A stretch of 64,000 nt of DNA from Rhizobium leguminosarum (GCF_001652265.1 NZ_LWBS01000187.1:30183-94182); one strand, 5' to 3'; numbered from the stretch's first letter, positions 17,296 to 26,053 are shown. A program made the numbers and translations. Notes: generated by a model not told the origin, from the letters alone.

Positions 17296-18807
17296 TCACG
17301 CGGCAATGCCGGCCATCATCAGGCCGAGGGTCTGTTCACCGGCATCGGGCGTCTTCTCGCCGACGATATGGCCGGCAAACATGACAAGGATACGGTCTGA
17401 AAGGGAGCGGATTTCATCGAGTTCGACGGAGACGAGCAGGATCGCCTTGCCCGCATCACGCATTTCGATGATCCGACGGTGGATGAATTCGATGGCGCCG
17501 ATATCGACGCCGCGTGTCGGCTGGCCGATGATCAGCATCTTCGGATCGCGTTCGATCTCGCGGGCGACGACAATCTTCTGCTGGTTGCCGCCGGAGAAAT
17601 TCGCCGTCTTCAGCCGCGGGTTCGGCGGGCGGATGTCGTATTTCTCGATCTTCTCCATCGCATCCTTGCGGATCGCTTCGAGATCGAGCAACGGGCCTTT
17701 GCTGTAGGCCGGGTGGCGATGATAGCCGAGCACGGAATTTTCATATTCCTCGAATTTCAGCACCAGGCCCATATGGTGACGATCCTCGGGAATATGAGCG
17801 AGGCCGAGATCACGCAGGCGGGCGGGATCAGCCTTGTCGATCGTCTGGCCGTCGAGCAGAATTTCACCGGAAGTCGGCTTGCGAATGCCGGCAATCGCCT
17901 CCAGCAATTCGGACTGGCCATTGCCGGCGACACCGGCGATGCCGACGATCTCACCGGCGCGCACGTCGAAGGAGACATTGTCGACCATGGTGACGCCGCG
18001 ATTGTCCTTGACCGTGAGGTTGCGGACGGACAGCACGGCGGCCCCAGGGTTCGCCTCGCCCTTCTGCACGCGCAGCAGCACGCGGCGGCCGACCATCAGT
18101 TCGGCGAGTTCCTCCACCGTCGTCTCCGACGTCTTGCGGGTCGCGACCATTTCGCCGCGGCGCATAACCGAGACGGTATCGGTGATCGCCATGATCTCGC
18201 GCAGCTTGTGGGTGATGAGGATGATCGTCTTGCCCTGGTCGCGCAGCACCTTGAGAATGCGGAAGAGGTGATCGGCTTCCGCCGGGGTCAACACGCCTGT
18301 GGGCTCGTCGAGGATCAGGATCTCGGCGCCGCGATACATGGCTTTCAGGATCTCCACACGCTGCTGCAGGCCGACCGGCAGCTCCTCGATCAGCGCGTCG
18401 GGATCGACCTCCAGGCCATATTCCGTTTCCAGCCGCTTGAGCTCGGCCCGGGCCGAGGCGACGCCCCTCGCAAGCAGCATGCCGCCTTCGGCGCCAAGCA
18501 TGATGTTTTCGAGCACCGTGAAATTATCGACCAGCATGAAGTGCTGGTGCACCATGCCGATGCCGGTGGCGATCGCCGCCTGGCTGTCGCGGATGGTGAC
18601 GGGATTGCCGTTGACGCGGATCTCGCCGCTGTCGGCATGGTAGAAACCGTAGATGATCGACATCAGGGTCGATTTGCCGGCGCCGTTTTCGCCGATGATG
18701 CCGTGGATCGTCCCCCTGGCAACGGTAAGGTTGATGTCCTTGTTGGCGTGGACGGCACCGAATTTCTTGTCGATGCCGACAAGCTCGATAGCGGGCTTAT
18801 CTGTCAC
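17296..18807 (-). CDS. Nucleoside ABC transporter, double ATP-binding protein
   Basis: Tandem ABC ATPase of the sugar/nucleoside importer type, 503 residues. First domain: Walker A GENGAGKST (about 38-46), Walker B ILILDEPTG. Second domain lacks a canonical Walker A (AGVAGNGQSEL), the usual degenerate pattern in this family, with signature FSGGNQQK and IGQPTRGVD. GTG at 18807 is preferred because GGAG lies 8 nt upstream; an in-frame TTG at 18819 would add four residues. A strong hairpin separates it from the binding-protein gene. Confidence 0.92.
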   Translation of the reverse strand: MTDKPAIELVGIDKKFGAVHANKDINLTVARGTIHGIIGENGAGKSTLMSIIYGFYHADSGEIRVNGNPVTIRDSQAAIATGIGMVHQHFMLVDNFTVLENIMLGAEGGMLLARGVASARAELKRLETEYGLEVDPDALIEELPVGLQQRVEILKAMYRGAEILILDEPTGVLTPAEADHLFRILKVLRDQGKTIILITHKLREIMAITDTVSVMRRGEMVATRKTSETTVEELAELMVGRRVLLRVQKGEANPGAAVLSVRNLTVKDNRGVTMVDNVSFDVRAGEIVGIAGVAGNGQSELLEAIAGIRKPTSGEILLDGQTIDKADPARLRDLGLAHIPEDRHHMGLVLKFEEYENSVLGYHRHPAYSKGPLLDLEAIRKDAMEKIEKYDIRPPNPRLKTANFSGGNQQKIVVAREIERDPKMLIIGQPTRGVDIGAIEFIHRRIIEMRDAGKAILLVSVELDEIRSLSDRILVMFAGHIVGEKTPDAGEQTLGLMMAGIAA

Positions 18808-18823
18808 TGCAGGCTCCAAATAA

Positions 18824-18863
18824 GAAAAGGGCGTATGGCGAAAATCCCCTCCGCCATACGCCC
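18824..18863 (-). terminator. Attenuator hairpin between binding protein and ATPase genes
   Basis: Perfect 12-bp stem (gggcgtatggcg at 18829-18840 with cgccatacgccc at 18852-18863, 11-nt loop). On the minus strand it is followed by TTTTCTTATTT. Placed 33 bp after the bmp stop, so it should end most transcripts there and let some read through into the ATPase and permeases. Confidence 0.75.
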
Positions 18864-18895
18864 GATCTCAATCGTCGATCACATTCGGGCGCGGA

Positions 18896-19888
18896 TCACT
18901 TCGGGCAAGCGTTGTCCGAGGTGTAATCGTGAACCTTGACGGTTCCCGCGATGATGTCGGCCCTGGCCTTGTCGACGGCAGCCTGCATTTCCGGTGTGAT
19001 CAGTGACTTGTTGTGCTCATCGATCGCGGCGCCAACACCCTCTTCCTTGACGCCGAGCGCCTGGACGCCGCCGGTGAACTTGTCGTTCTTGGTGTCGTTG
19101 TAGGCATTGTAGACGGCGAGGTCGACACGCTTGACCATCGAGGTCAGGACCGAGCCCGGATGCAGGTAGTTCTGGTTGGAGTCGACGCCGATCGACAGCT
19201 TCTTGTTGTCAGCGGCCGTCTGCAGAACGCCGAGACCGGTGGCACCGGCTGCCGCATAGACGACGTCAGCGCCCTGGTCGATCTGGTTCTTGGTGAGCTC
19301 GCCGCCGCGGACCGGGTCGTTCCAGGCCGCACCCGTCGTGCCGGTCATGTTCTGGAAGACTTCGATATCGGCCTTGACGGAGCGTGCGCCCTGCTCGTAG
19401 CCGCATTCGAACTTGCGGATCAGCGGGATGTCCATGCCGCCGACGAAGCCAACCTTGCCTGACTTCGACGCCATGCCGGCGAGAACGCCGACGAGGTAGG
19501 AGCCTTCTTCTTCCTTGTAGACAACCGAGCGAACGTTCGGCTTGTCGACGACGGAGTCAACGATGATGAACTTGGTATCCGGGAATTCGGCTGCAACCTT
19601 CTCGATGGCCGAAGTCCAGGCGAAGGAAACGGCAACCACCGGATTGAAACCGCGGCTTGCGAAGTTGCGGATGGCCTGTTCGCCCTGGGTGTCGCCCGTC
19701 GGCTCGAAGTCGCGATAGGCAATGCCGGTCTCGGCCTTGAACTTCTCGGCACCGTTGTAGGCCGCCTCGTTGAAGGATTTATCGAACTTCCCGCCGGTGC
19801 CGTAAACCAGCGCCGGCTTGACATCGGCGGCAAGCGCCGTCGTCGACATGGCAGCCACGGCAAAGAGAGTGAGAAGGGATTTTTTCAT
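18896..19888 (-). CDS. BMP-family nucleoside-binding protein of ABC importer
   Basis: Periplasmic binding protein of the basic-membrane-protein (PnrA/Med) family, 330 residues. Type I signal peptide (about 1-20, ending ALA before ADVKPALVYG), no lipobox Cys. Binding-fold motifs GGKFDKSFNEAAYNG and GFVGGMDIPLIRKFECGY. The neighbours (double ATPase, two permeases, cdd, punA, deoC, deoA) argue that nucleosides are the ligand. First gene of the leftward operon. Confidence 0.93.
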   Translation of the reverse strand: MKKSLLTLFAVAAMSTTALAADVKPALVYGTGGKFDKSFNEAAYNGAEKFKAETGIAYRDFEPTGDTQGEQAIRNFASRGFNPVVAVSFAWTSAIEKVAAEFPDTKFIIVDSVVDKPNVRSVVYKEEEGSYLVGVLAGMASKSGKVGFVGGMDIPLIRKFECGYEQGARSVKADIEVFQNMTGTTGAAWNDPVRGGELTKNQIDQGADVVYAAAGATGLGVLQTAADNKKLSIGVDSNQNYLHPGSVLTSMVKRVDLAVYNAYNDTKNDKFTGGVQALGVKEEGVGAAIDEHNKSLITPEMQAAVDKARADIIAGTVKVHDYTSDNACPK

Positions 19889-20205
19889 TGTGCAGCCCTG
19901 TTGTTGCTATTCGTTAGGGGTCCTCCCGCAAGCCCTTTTCGGGCATGTCTGCGGAACCACCGACCTCCCCCCGGAGGCCTGGCTGCGCGCATCCTTGCAT
20001 GGCTCACGGAAAAATTCACCAGAAATTTTTCAGCTGGTAAAGATTTGCAGCGATTGCCAAAAATCAGCTCTTCGGGACTGATTTTTGGACATTCCTTGCA
20101 TCAGAATGCGGATTTTCTAGCCAATTCGAGCGGCAAATACCGAGTAGAAGAGCGGCCGATGCCCACCCCGATTTCTCGCCGGATCGTGCCGGCAAAACAA
20201 CCTTG
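19889..20205. other. Promoter/leader region upstream of the bmp gene
   Basis: 317 bp with no gene. The notable element is a perfect 11-bp stem, ccaaaaatcag/ctgatttttgg (20057-20067 and 20078-20088), with a UUCG-containing 10-nt loop. It may be the terminator of the small membrane-protein gene upstream or a leader structure for the bmp operon. No known riboswitch is recognised. Confidence 0.5.
20057..20088. terminator. Perfect hairpin with UUCG loop
   Basis: 11-bp perfect stem, each arm with a run of five A or T, loop ctcttcggga. It lies 118 bp after the stop of the small membrane-protein gene and 169 bp before the bmp start. The symmetric A/T runs suit a bidirectional terminator, but no T tract follows the stem. 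Confidence 0.5.
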
Positions 20206-20523
20206 TTATGCGGTGAAGCGACCGGCCACCGGCGGCTTCTTGTAGCCGATCATCCACAGAAGCAGCGCGATCACCAGGAAAACGGCAAAGGCCGGCTGGA
20301 GCATCAGCCACTGGAAGATGAAGGTGTAGAAACGCGGGTGGATATAATAGGAAAGGGAGGATTGCAGCGACGTCAGGGTTGTCGGGCTCACATCCTGCCA
20401 GGCATCGGAGATCGGCGTCATCACCACGGAAGACGCCGCAACCGATTGGATCGAATCGATGGTCCCGGCAATAACGGCCGCCGCAAGCGCGACAAGACTC
20501 GCCAGACGCAACAGGAAACGCAT
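20206..20523 (-). CDS. Small membrane protein of unknown function
   Basis: 105 residues; not assigned to a family. N-terminal hydrophobic segment (LRLASLVALAAAVIAGT, signal or anchor), a central polar region (VMTPISDAWQDVSPTTLTSL), and a C-terminal membrane segment (PAFAVFLVIALLLWMIGYKK) with a basic tail, so probably two membrane helices with a periplasmic loop. ATG at 20523 has GGAGG 5-6 nt upstream, a strong site. It lies between the nucleoside operon and the tRNA gene, with no operon partner. Confidence 0.75.
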   Translation of the reverse strand: MRFLLRLASLVALAAAVIAGTIDSIQSVAASSVVMTPISDAWQDVSPTTLTSLQSSLSYYIHPRFYTFIFQWLMLQPAFAVFLVIALLLWMIGYKKPPVAGRFTA

Positions 20524-20674
20524 CAATTCCTCCGACGCTCGATATGCCGGACAATTCCGGCCGGCCGCGCCATTCTCCACCTTCGAGAATTACATAGTCA
20601 TCGATGAGGTGAAGCACAATGGAGGGGCCGAGGCGAGTTTTATCTGAAGAAGTCAAAAAACTGTTAGATTTCGG

Positions 20675-20702
20675 TTGATCGGCAAAAATTCATCGGTATA
20701 TA
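20675..20702 (+). promoter_or_regulatory. Promoter of tRNA-Ser
   Basis: TTGATC (20675-20680), 16-bp spacer, TATATA (20697-20702), about 50 bp before the tRNA. Fits a housekeeping sigma promoter; the only good match near this gene. Confidence 0.5.
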
Positions 20703-20751
20703 TCGCGCCGTTCCGACGATTTGCTCCTATCCGGGCGCGAACGCCAAAAAA

Positions 20752-20841
20752 GGACAGGTGGCCGAGTGGTTTAAGGCGCACGCCTGGAACGCGTGTGTAC
20801 GTGAAAGCGTACCGTGGGTTCGAATCCCACCCTGTCCGCCA
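20752..20841 (+). tRNA. tRNA-Ser (anticodon GGA)
   Basis: 90-nt class II tRNA with encoded CCA. Acceptor stem GGACAGG pairs with CCTGTCC (20831-20837), anticodon stem cacgc/gcgtg, loop ctGGAac with the anticodon at 20786-20788, a long variable arm (tgtacgtgaaagcgtac) and T loop ggttcgaatcc. Reads UCC/UCU codons. No sign of an integrated element at its 3' end. Confidence 0.97.
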
Positions 20842-20906
20842 TACCCTCATCTTCAATATTGATTCAAACCGCATCTCGAGCGGGGGGCGCGGAAGCTTTG
20901 TTATTC

Positions 20907-21383
20907 TCAGGGGCGCTGAATCAGGGCGCGTCCGATCGGCTTCGGATTCTCGCTGCGCAACACCAGAGATGTCGTCACAGCCCCAAATCGCGCAATCGTG
21001 TCAACGATCGTTTCCAGCTCTCCCGGCGACGGAACCAGCACCTTCAAGAGAAAACAGTCCTCTCCGGTAAGACGCAATACTTCCATGACCTGCGGCATCT
21101 GCGCGAACTGTTTCAGACAGGCCTTGATATGCTCATGCGTCGTGCGCAAGCGAAGCACAGCCGTCATTCCAATTCCCAAAGCGGTGGGGTCTATCCGGGC
21201 GGTGTAACCGACAATGATGCCGCGGTCTTCCAGCCGCTTGACCCGTTCTGATGCGGCCGGCTGAGAGAGCCCGACCCGCCGACCGAGTTCGGAAATCGCA
21301 ATGCGTCCATTTTCCTGCATCGCTTCGATAATGGCGATATCGGTTGGATCGAGCAGCACCCGATTGTTTTCCTGAAAAGCCAT
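20907..21383 (-). CDS. Lrp/AsnC-family transcriptional regulator
   Basis: 158 residues: winged HTH (about 12-70, ISELGRRVGLSQPAASERVKRLEDRGII) and a RAM/AsnC ligand domain (VLRLRTTHEHIKACLKQF ... GEDCFLLKVLVPSPGELE). Probably senses an amino acid or related metabolite. Divergent from the RBBP9-type hydrolase gene, with a 9-bp inverted repeat between them, which suggests control of itself and that gene. Confidence 0.92.
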   Translation of the reverse strand: MAFQENNRVLLDPTDIAIIEAMQENGRIAISELGRRVGLSQPAASERVKRLEDRGIIVGYTARIDPTALGIGMTAVLRLRTTHEHIKACLKQFAQMPQVMEVLRLTGEDCFLLKVLVPSPGELETIVDTIARFGAVTTSLVLRSENPKPIGRALIQRP

Positions 21384-21397
21384 GGGGTCACCTTGAA

Positions 21398-21429
21398 ATC
21401 ATCGGAGAGGGAAGCGGTTTTCCGATGAT
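21398..21429. promoter_or_regulatory. Inverted repeat between lrp-like gene and hydrolase
   Basis: Perfect 9-bp arms ATCATCGGA (21398-21406) and TCCGATGAT (21421-21429) with 14 bp between, 15 bp upstream of the regulator ATG and 65 bp before the divergent gene. A plausible Lrp-type operator. Confidence 0.5.
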
Positions 21430-21493
21430 CGTTCATTCCGAAGCAAATGAAAATCCATCATTTTCACCTGCGCGGATGATCAAAGGAAAACAC

Positions 21494-22045
21494 ATGAAGG
21501 ACATCATCATATTGCCGGGAATTGGCGGTTCGGGCGAAACTCACTGGCAAACACGCTGGGAAAGGTCGAACCCGGACATGCGGCGTTTCCAACCGGCTAG
21601 TTGGGAAAAGCCCGACTTGCCAGATTGGGTTTCAGCTCTGGAACGCGCCGTCGGCGCATCGGCGACCCCTCCCCTGCTGGTCGCCCATAGCCTTGCCTGT
21701 CTGGTGGTTGCTCATTGGCAGCAGGTTTCTTCACTTGCCGTTGCCGGAGCCTTTCTTGTGGCGGTTCCAGATCCGCAGTCCAATTCATTTCCTGAGGAGG
21801 CGGCCGGATTTGCAAATCCGCCATCGGAAAAAATTCGCTTTCCCACTCTGATTATCGCAAGCGCCGATGATCCCTTCGGCACGCTCGACCATGCCCATGC
21901 GCGAGCGGATCTGTGGGGCAGCGGTCTTGTCGCGATCGGTCCTTTCGGCCATATCAACGGGCAAAGCGGCCTTGAGGACTGGATCCCAGGAAAGGCCTTG
22001 CTGACGGCCTTCTCTGCCGGATTGGCGAAATTTGATCGGGCTTGA
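21494..22045 (+). CDS. RBBP9/YdeN-family serine hydrolase
   Basis: Small alpha/beta hydrolase of 183 residues. N-terminus KDIIILPGIGGSGETHWQTRWE is typical of the family; the nucleophile elbow is VAHSLAC (Ser near residue 63), the acid is in ASADDPF and the His in FGHINGQSGL. Substrate unknown. ATG at 21494 has AAAGGA upstream. Divergent from the Lrp-type regulator, its likely controller. Confidence 0.88.
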   Translation: MKDIIILPGIGGSGETHWQTRWERSNPDMRRFQPASWEKPDLPDWVSALERAVGASATPPLLVAHSLACLVVAHWQQVSSLAVAGAFLVAVPDPQSNSFPEEAAGFANPPSEKIRFPTLIIASADDPFGTLDHAHARADLWGSGLVAIGPFGHINGQSGLEDWIPGKALLTAFSAGLAKFDRA

Positions 22046-22287
22046 TCTTATTTCGAGTTCACAACCAAATAGCGGAAACAGGCCTTTGCTGCGGCGGACG
22101 CGTGCGAGACGGAGCAACGAAATGCCCGGCTCGCAAGCGTACGTTCGAGGCTCTCGAACCCGTCGCTCCGATGACGCCACGAGGTTTAAAACGTCGAAAG
22201 ATTCCTGAATTTTTACCATGCGGCTTCACCGCGTCTTTGCACGTTTGGGTTTACCGTCTGCCAAACTAAAAAACAGAGGTAAAACAG

Positions 22288-22497
22288 GTGGAAGAACTTT
22301 CGGTAAAGTCGAAGATCATCAAAACCGTCTATTTCAGCCAGGAAGACGGGCGGCTCAGGATTTGTTTCAAGAATGGCGAAGAACGTCTGTTCGAAGGCGT
22401 TCCCTCTTCGGAAGCCCACGCGATGACGGTGGCGGCGTCTCCCGGCCATTATTATCTCGACCGGATCAGAACCCGGTTTCGCAGACTGGCGGCCTGA
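22288..22497 (+). CDS. KTSC domain protein
   Basis: Small protein of 69 residues. The whole length is a KTSC domain (VYFSQEDGRLRICFKNGEE ... ASPGHYYLDRIRTRFR), a fold also found at the end of some lysyl-tRNA synthetases; function of the lone form is unknown. Begins with GTG at 22288 after AGAGG. No operon partner: 242 bp of featureless sequence precedes it and about 440 bp follows. Confidence 0.7.
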   Translation: MEELSVKSKIIKTVYFSQEDGRLRICFKNGEERLFEGVPSSEAHAMTVAASPGHYYLDRIRTRFRRLAA

Positions 22498-22937
22498 AAA
22501 CCCGAGCGGTTAGCGACAGCACGCATTGCGGGATTGTGTGGAATCGGGACGAGGCCGGTGGATATTAACCGGCTGTTAGCCCTCGATATCATCTCGGTTG
22601 GATCGCCCCTGCCGGAAAGCGGCAACGTGTCGGCGCTGCCGGCTTAAAGGTCGGCCAGCCGGGAGGCTCGGCGGCGGACCCCAGCCAGGAAGCCGAGCCT
22701 CCCCGTCACGGGACGCTCGTGGAGCGCCATGCCGAAACGCGCATCGTTTCGAAGGCTACATGCCCCGCTTGTTTGCTTGAGATCGTATGATCCGGCGTCA
22801 GTTCGGGTCCCCATCATCCCACCGAACTAGCGAATTGGAGCTAATCCTGTGAAAAACTCGAGATATCGCATCCGGACTCGACAATGCTTTATTAGCATGA
22901 TTGCATAAAGCTATCGGATAACGACCGGAGGGTGATG
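22498..22937. other. Intergenic region with a long hairpin
   Basis: 440 bp with no convincing gene. Contains a perfect 12-bp stem gggaggctcggc/gccgagcctccc (22661-22672 and 22692-22703, 19-nt loop) with no T tract, and a gctttat/ataaagc inverted repeat near 22890-22912 just upstream of the next gene. Could hold an untranslated RNA, but nothing is recognised. Confidence 0.4.
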
Positions 22938-23177
22938 ATGTTCGAGAATCTGCTTGAGATGCAGGAGCGTGGCGCACGGGACCGTGCCCGTGGCCGCAGC
23001 CTAGCCGACAATCCGATGTCGAAGCCGGATATCCTGCCGATCACCGACTTCCAGGAATGGTACTCGATGTTCGACGCCTGGCGCTTCGGTTGGTCGATCG
23101 AGGATGCGATGGCGGGGCACATCAATATGCCCCGGGATGGCGGCACATTGGCCCACACCTACACCAGAACGGTCTGA
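22938..23177 (+). CDS. Small conserved-looking protein of unknown function
   Basis: 79 residues; no family recognised. Acidic/basic N-terminus ([20 protein letters not shown]) then a compact region rich in aromatic residues ([28 protein letters not shown]). GGAGGG lies 7 nt before the ATG at 22938; in-frame GTG and ATG at 22932 and 22935 are alternatives. Good ribosome site and codon use argue it is real. Its last 19 bp overlap the 3' end of pncB on the other strand. Confidence 0.65.
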   Translation: MFENLLEMQERGARDRARGRSLADNPMSKPDILPITDFQEWYSMFDAWRFGWSIEDAMAGHINMPRDGGTLAHTYTRTV

Positions 23178-24463
23178 TCGACCCTGTCCTCGGCGCCGAA
23201 GAATTTCAGGTAGCGTTCGACCTCGGCCGGTTCACCGGTCGCCTTCTGCGGGTTGTCGGAGAGCTTCACCGCCGGACGGCCGTTGGCGTCGCTGACCTTG
23301 CAGACGATGGAGATCGGGTTGAGGCCGGAGATCTCGATCGGCGCGCAACCGGAAAAATCATTCGTCAGGTTCGTGCCCCAGCCGAAGCTCATGCGCACGC
23401 GACCTTCGAAATGCCGATAGGTATCGATGATGGCGTCGACATCGAGACCGTCGGAGAAGATCAGCAGCTTCTGGCGCGGATCGCGGCCCATCTTCTTCCA
23501 CCAGTCGATAATCTTTTCACCGCCTTCGATCGGCGGGGCACTGTCCGGGCGGAAGCCGGTCCAGTCGGCGACCCATTCCGGTGCATCGCGCAGGAAGGCG
23601 GCGGTGCCGAAGGCATCCGGAAGCACGATCAGAAGGTTGCCGCCATAGAGCTTGTTCCAGTCGCGCAGGATCTTATAGGGCGCATTGCGCAACTGCTCGT
23701 CGGTTTCGGCAAGGGCGGCGGCGACCATCGGCAGCTCGTGAGCATTGGTGCCGACGGCCTCGAGATCGGAATCCATCGCCAGCAATACATTGCTGGTACC
23801 GGCAAAGGCCGGGCCGATGCCTTCCTTCAGCGCCTCGACGCACCAGCGCTGCCAGAGGAAACTGTGACGGCGGCGGGTGCCGAAATCGGAGATGCGCAGG
23901 CCCGGTAGTTCCTTTAGCCGTTCGACCTTCGACCACATCTTCGCCTTGGCGCGGGCATAGAGCACATCGAGAGTGAAGGGACCGAGCGCCTTCATCGCCG
24001 AGCGCGACCGAAGCTCGTTGACGATGGCGAGCGCCGGGATTTCCCACATGGTGGTTTCCTTCCACGATCCGTGGAAATCCAGCACATATTGCCCGTCCTT
24101 CTTCGACAGCTCGTATTCGGGAAGCTGGAAATTGGAAAGCCAGGCGAGGAATTCCGGTTCGAAGATCTGGGCGCGACCATAGAAGCTATTACCCGCAAGC
24201 CAGATCATCTCCTTCTTGGAGAGCCTCAGCGTGCGGGCATGATCGAGCTGCTCGCGCAATTCGCCTTCATCGAGCTCTTCGGCCAGACGCACCCGCTTGG
24301 TGCGGTTAATCAGGGTGAAGGATGCGTCCACGTCCGGATAGAGCTTCCAGATCATCTGCAGCATCAAAAGCTTGTAGAAGTCGGTATCGATCAGGCTGCG
24401 GATGATCGGATCGAGTTTCCAGGCGTGATTGTAGACGCGTCTTGCGATATCGGTCCTGGCCAT
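23159..24463 (-). CDS. pncB: Nicotinate phosphoribosyltransferase
   Basis: NAD salvage enzyme that joins nicotinate and PRPP. 434 residues, normal length for the proteobacterial type. Motifs: [18 protein letters not shown] near residue 20, [19 protein letters not shown] (with the regulatory His region), GTSNVLLAM, and [16 protein letters not shown] at 24463 follows GGGAG. Monocistronic in appearance; 3' end overlaps a convergent small gene. Confidence 0.95.
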   Translation of the reverse strand: MARTDIARRVYNHAWKLDPIIRSLIDTDFYKLLMLQMIWKLYPDVDASFTLINRTKRVRLAEELDEGELREQLDHARTLRLSKKEMIWLAGNSFYGRAQIFEPEFLAWLSNFQLPEYELSKKDGQYVLDFHGSWKETTMWEIPALAIVNELRSRSAMKALGPFTLDVLYARAKAKMWSKVERLKELPGLRISDFGTRRRHSFLWQRWCVEALKEGIGPAFAGTSNVLLAMDSDLEAVGTNAHELPMVAAALAETDEQLRNAPYKILRDWNKLYGGNLLIVLPDAFGTAAFLRDAPEWVADWTGFRPDSAPPIEGGEKIIDWWKKMGRDPRQKLLIFSDGLDVDAIIDTYRHFEGRVRMSFGWGTNLTNDFSGCAPIEISGLNPISIVCKVSDANGRPAVKLSDNPQKATGEPAEVERYLKFFGAEDRVDQTVLV

Positions 24464-24649
24464 GAAACTCCCGCCCTGTCCACTCCGGTCAGGTGCTGCC
24501 AAATTCCCGGGTACTGCCAAGTTCCCAGCCGGCGCACGAAACCGGCTCGTGCGCCTTCTTATCGAAAAATCGGCGGCTAAAGTCCAGACAAAACAATAGA
24601 CGCCCCGCCGCAGTGTCGGGGTGGGGCCTGAACATGGCTTTGCTGACGA

Positions 24650-24994
24650 TTATTGGGCCGGAGCTGCGGGCGCCACATTCGGAGCGGCCGGCGTGGTGTT
24701 CGGCGTTTCTGTTGGAACGGCAGTACCGTTCTGTAGCGCCGGCGCAGGGGCCGGAGCAGGCTGCTGCGACTGAAGCTGCTGGCCGGGCTGCTGCGGCGCC
24801 ACCTCGTTCGCCTCGCGCTTGCCCCAAATCTCGACCGGTATCCAGACCACGAAGGCAAGCACCAGCGCAACGATCAGCACCGTCAGGATGCGATAACCCA
24901 TGCGTCCCTGCCTTGCCTTCACCGGCGGGATCAGCTCTTCCTTGTGAAGCTTGCCATCGGACTTTTCCCAGCGTGTTTCCGTCTGATGCGCCAT
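24650..24994 (-). CDS. Single-pass membrane protein with Pro/Gln/Ala-rich tail
   Basis: 114 residues, function unknown. A charged cytoplasmic N-terminus (about 1-33) leads to one membrane helix (ILTVLIVALVLAFVVWIPVEIW, about 36-57). The C-terminal half is low complexity, Pro, Gln, Ala and Thr rich. GGAAGGAGACG lies before two adjacent ATGs (24997, 24994); the second has better spacing. Between the dehydrogenase and pncB genes on the same strand, 91 bp after the former. Confidence 0.7.
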   Translation of the reverse strand: MAHQTETRWEKSDGKLHKEELIPPVKARQGRMGYRILTVLIVALVLAFVVWIPVEIWGKREANEVAPQQPGQQLQSQQPAPAPAPALQNGTAVPTETPNTTPAAPNVAPAAPAQ

Positions 24995-25085
24995 CATCGT
25001 CTCCTTCCGCTGTCTTGACCGGCCGATCCGGCTGCGAAGAATTTCCGCAAAGGAAACGGGTGGCTGTCTGGAAGGTTCCGAAAGC

Positions 25086-26045
25086 TCAATAGCCGGCGGC
25101 GCGGTCGACCATGAATTGCAGCGGCTCGCCACGCTCGAAACGGGCGATCTGCGTCTCGACATGACGGAACAGCGCGTTTTCTTCGGAAACCGCCGCGTCG
25201 TGCGGCGTAAGGAAGACGTTCTGCAAGTCCCACAATGGGTTGTCGGCGGCAAGAGGCTCCGCCTCGAAGACATCGAGGGAAGCGCCGCCGAGGGTACCGC
25301 CACGAATGGCGGAGGCGATATCGGCCTCGACCTGGCTCTTACCGCGGCCGGCATTGATGAAAACCGGCTGTCCGAGCGCGCCGTTGCGACGCAGCTTCGC
25401 AAACAGCCCGGCGTTATAGAATCCGGATGTTTCAGGCGTCAGCGGCAGCAGGCCGACGAGGATGTCGGTCCTTGCGAGAAAGCTGTCCAATTCGCTGGCG
25501 TCGAAGGTTTCGATACCGTCGATCTGCTTGCGGCTGCGCGACCAGCCGATGACATTGAAACCCATCACCCTCAGCTTGGCGACCGCATCCTGCCCGAGAA
25601 TGCCGAGGCCCATGACACCGACCGTCACTTCCGCCGCCTCCGGCGCGATCAGCTTGGCCCACTCACGCTGGCGCTGGTGGCTGTCATGGGCATATTGCCC
25701 GCGCAGATGCATCAGGCATTGCATGACCACCCATTCGCTCATGCGCGTCGTCAAGCTGCGGTCGACGAAGCGGACGATCGGGATCTCGGGCAGGCCGGCC
25801 ATGCCAATGATATGGTCAACGCCGGCGCCACCCGAAAAGATCACTTTCAGGTTCGGCGCCCGCGCGAAAAGGTCAGCATCCGGCTTCCACAGAAGCGCGT
25901 ATTCGACCGCGCGGAGATCGCGTGCCTGATTGGCCGGATCGGCGAGATTGATGCTGCCGCGGTCGGCAAAGGCCGTCTTCAGCACGCGGGCGACGCCTTC
26001 GTGATTGAACTTGATATCGACGAGAACGGGAGGGCTTGCGGGCAT
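25086..26045 (-). CDS. D-2-hydroxyacid dehydrogenase (glyoxylate/hydroxypyruvate reductase A-like)
   Basis: 319 residues of the GhrA type. NAD(P)-binding motif VGVMGLGILGQDAVAKLRVMGFNVIGWSRSRK (GxGxxG near residue 145), catalytic Arg in INAGRGKSQVE, Glu in LDVFEAEPL and His in FLTPHDAA. Probably reduces glyoxylate or hydroxypyruvate. It starts 8 bp after the stop of yejF, so it is likely co-transcribed with the importer. Confidence 0.88.
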   Translation of the reverse strand: MPASPPVLVDIKFNHEGVARVLKTAFADRGSINLADPANQARDLRAVEYALLWKPDADLFARAPNLKVIFSGGAGVDHIIGMAGLPEIPIVRFVDRSLTTRMSEWVVMQCLMHLRGQYAHDSHQRQREWAKLIAPEAAEVTVGVMGLGILGQDAVAKLRVMGFNVIGWSRSRKQIDGIETFDASELDSFLARTDILVGLLPLTPETSGFYNAGLFAKLRRNGALGQPVFINAGRGKSQVEADIASAIRGGTLGGASLDVFEAEPLAADNPLWDLQNVFLTPHDAAVSEENALFRHVETQIARFERGEPLQFMVDRAAGY

Positions 26046-26053
26046 GATCTTCT

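Noticed and set aside
17479..18939. Long plus-strand reading frame opposite the ABC ATPase
   Set aside because: A shadow frame created by GC codon bias; composition is Asp/His/Gly/Arg-rich without domains, and the minus-strand gene is clear.
19889..20205. Purine riboswitch upstream of the nucleoside importer
   Set aside because: The hairpin there lacks the three-way junction and conserved bases of purine riboswitches.
20752..20841. tRNA-Ser as an integration site for a genomic island
   Set aside because: No repeat of the tRNA 3' end, no integrase and no compositional change in the flanks; the next genes are ordinary chromosomal genes.
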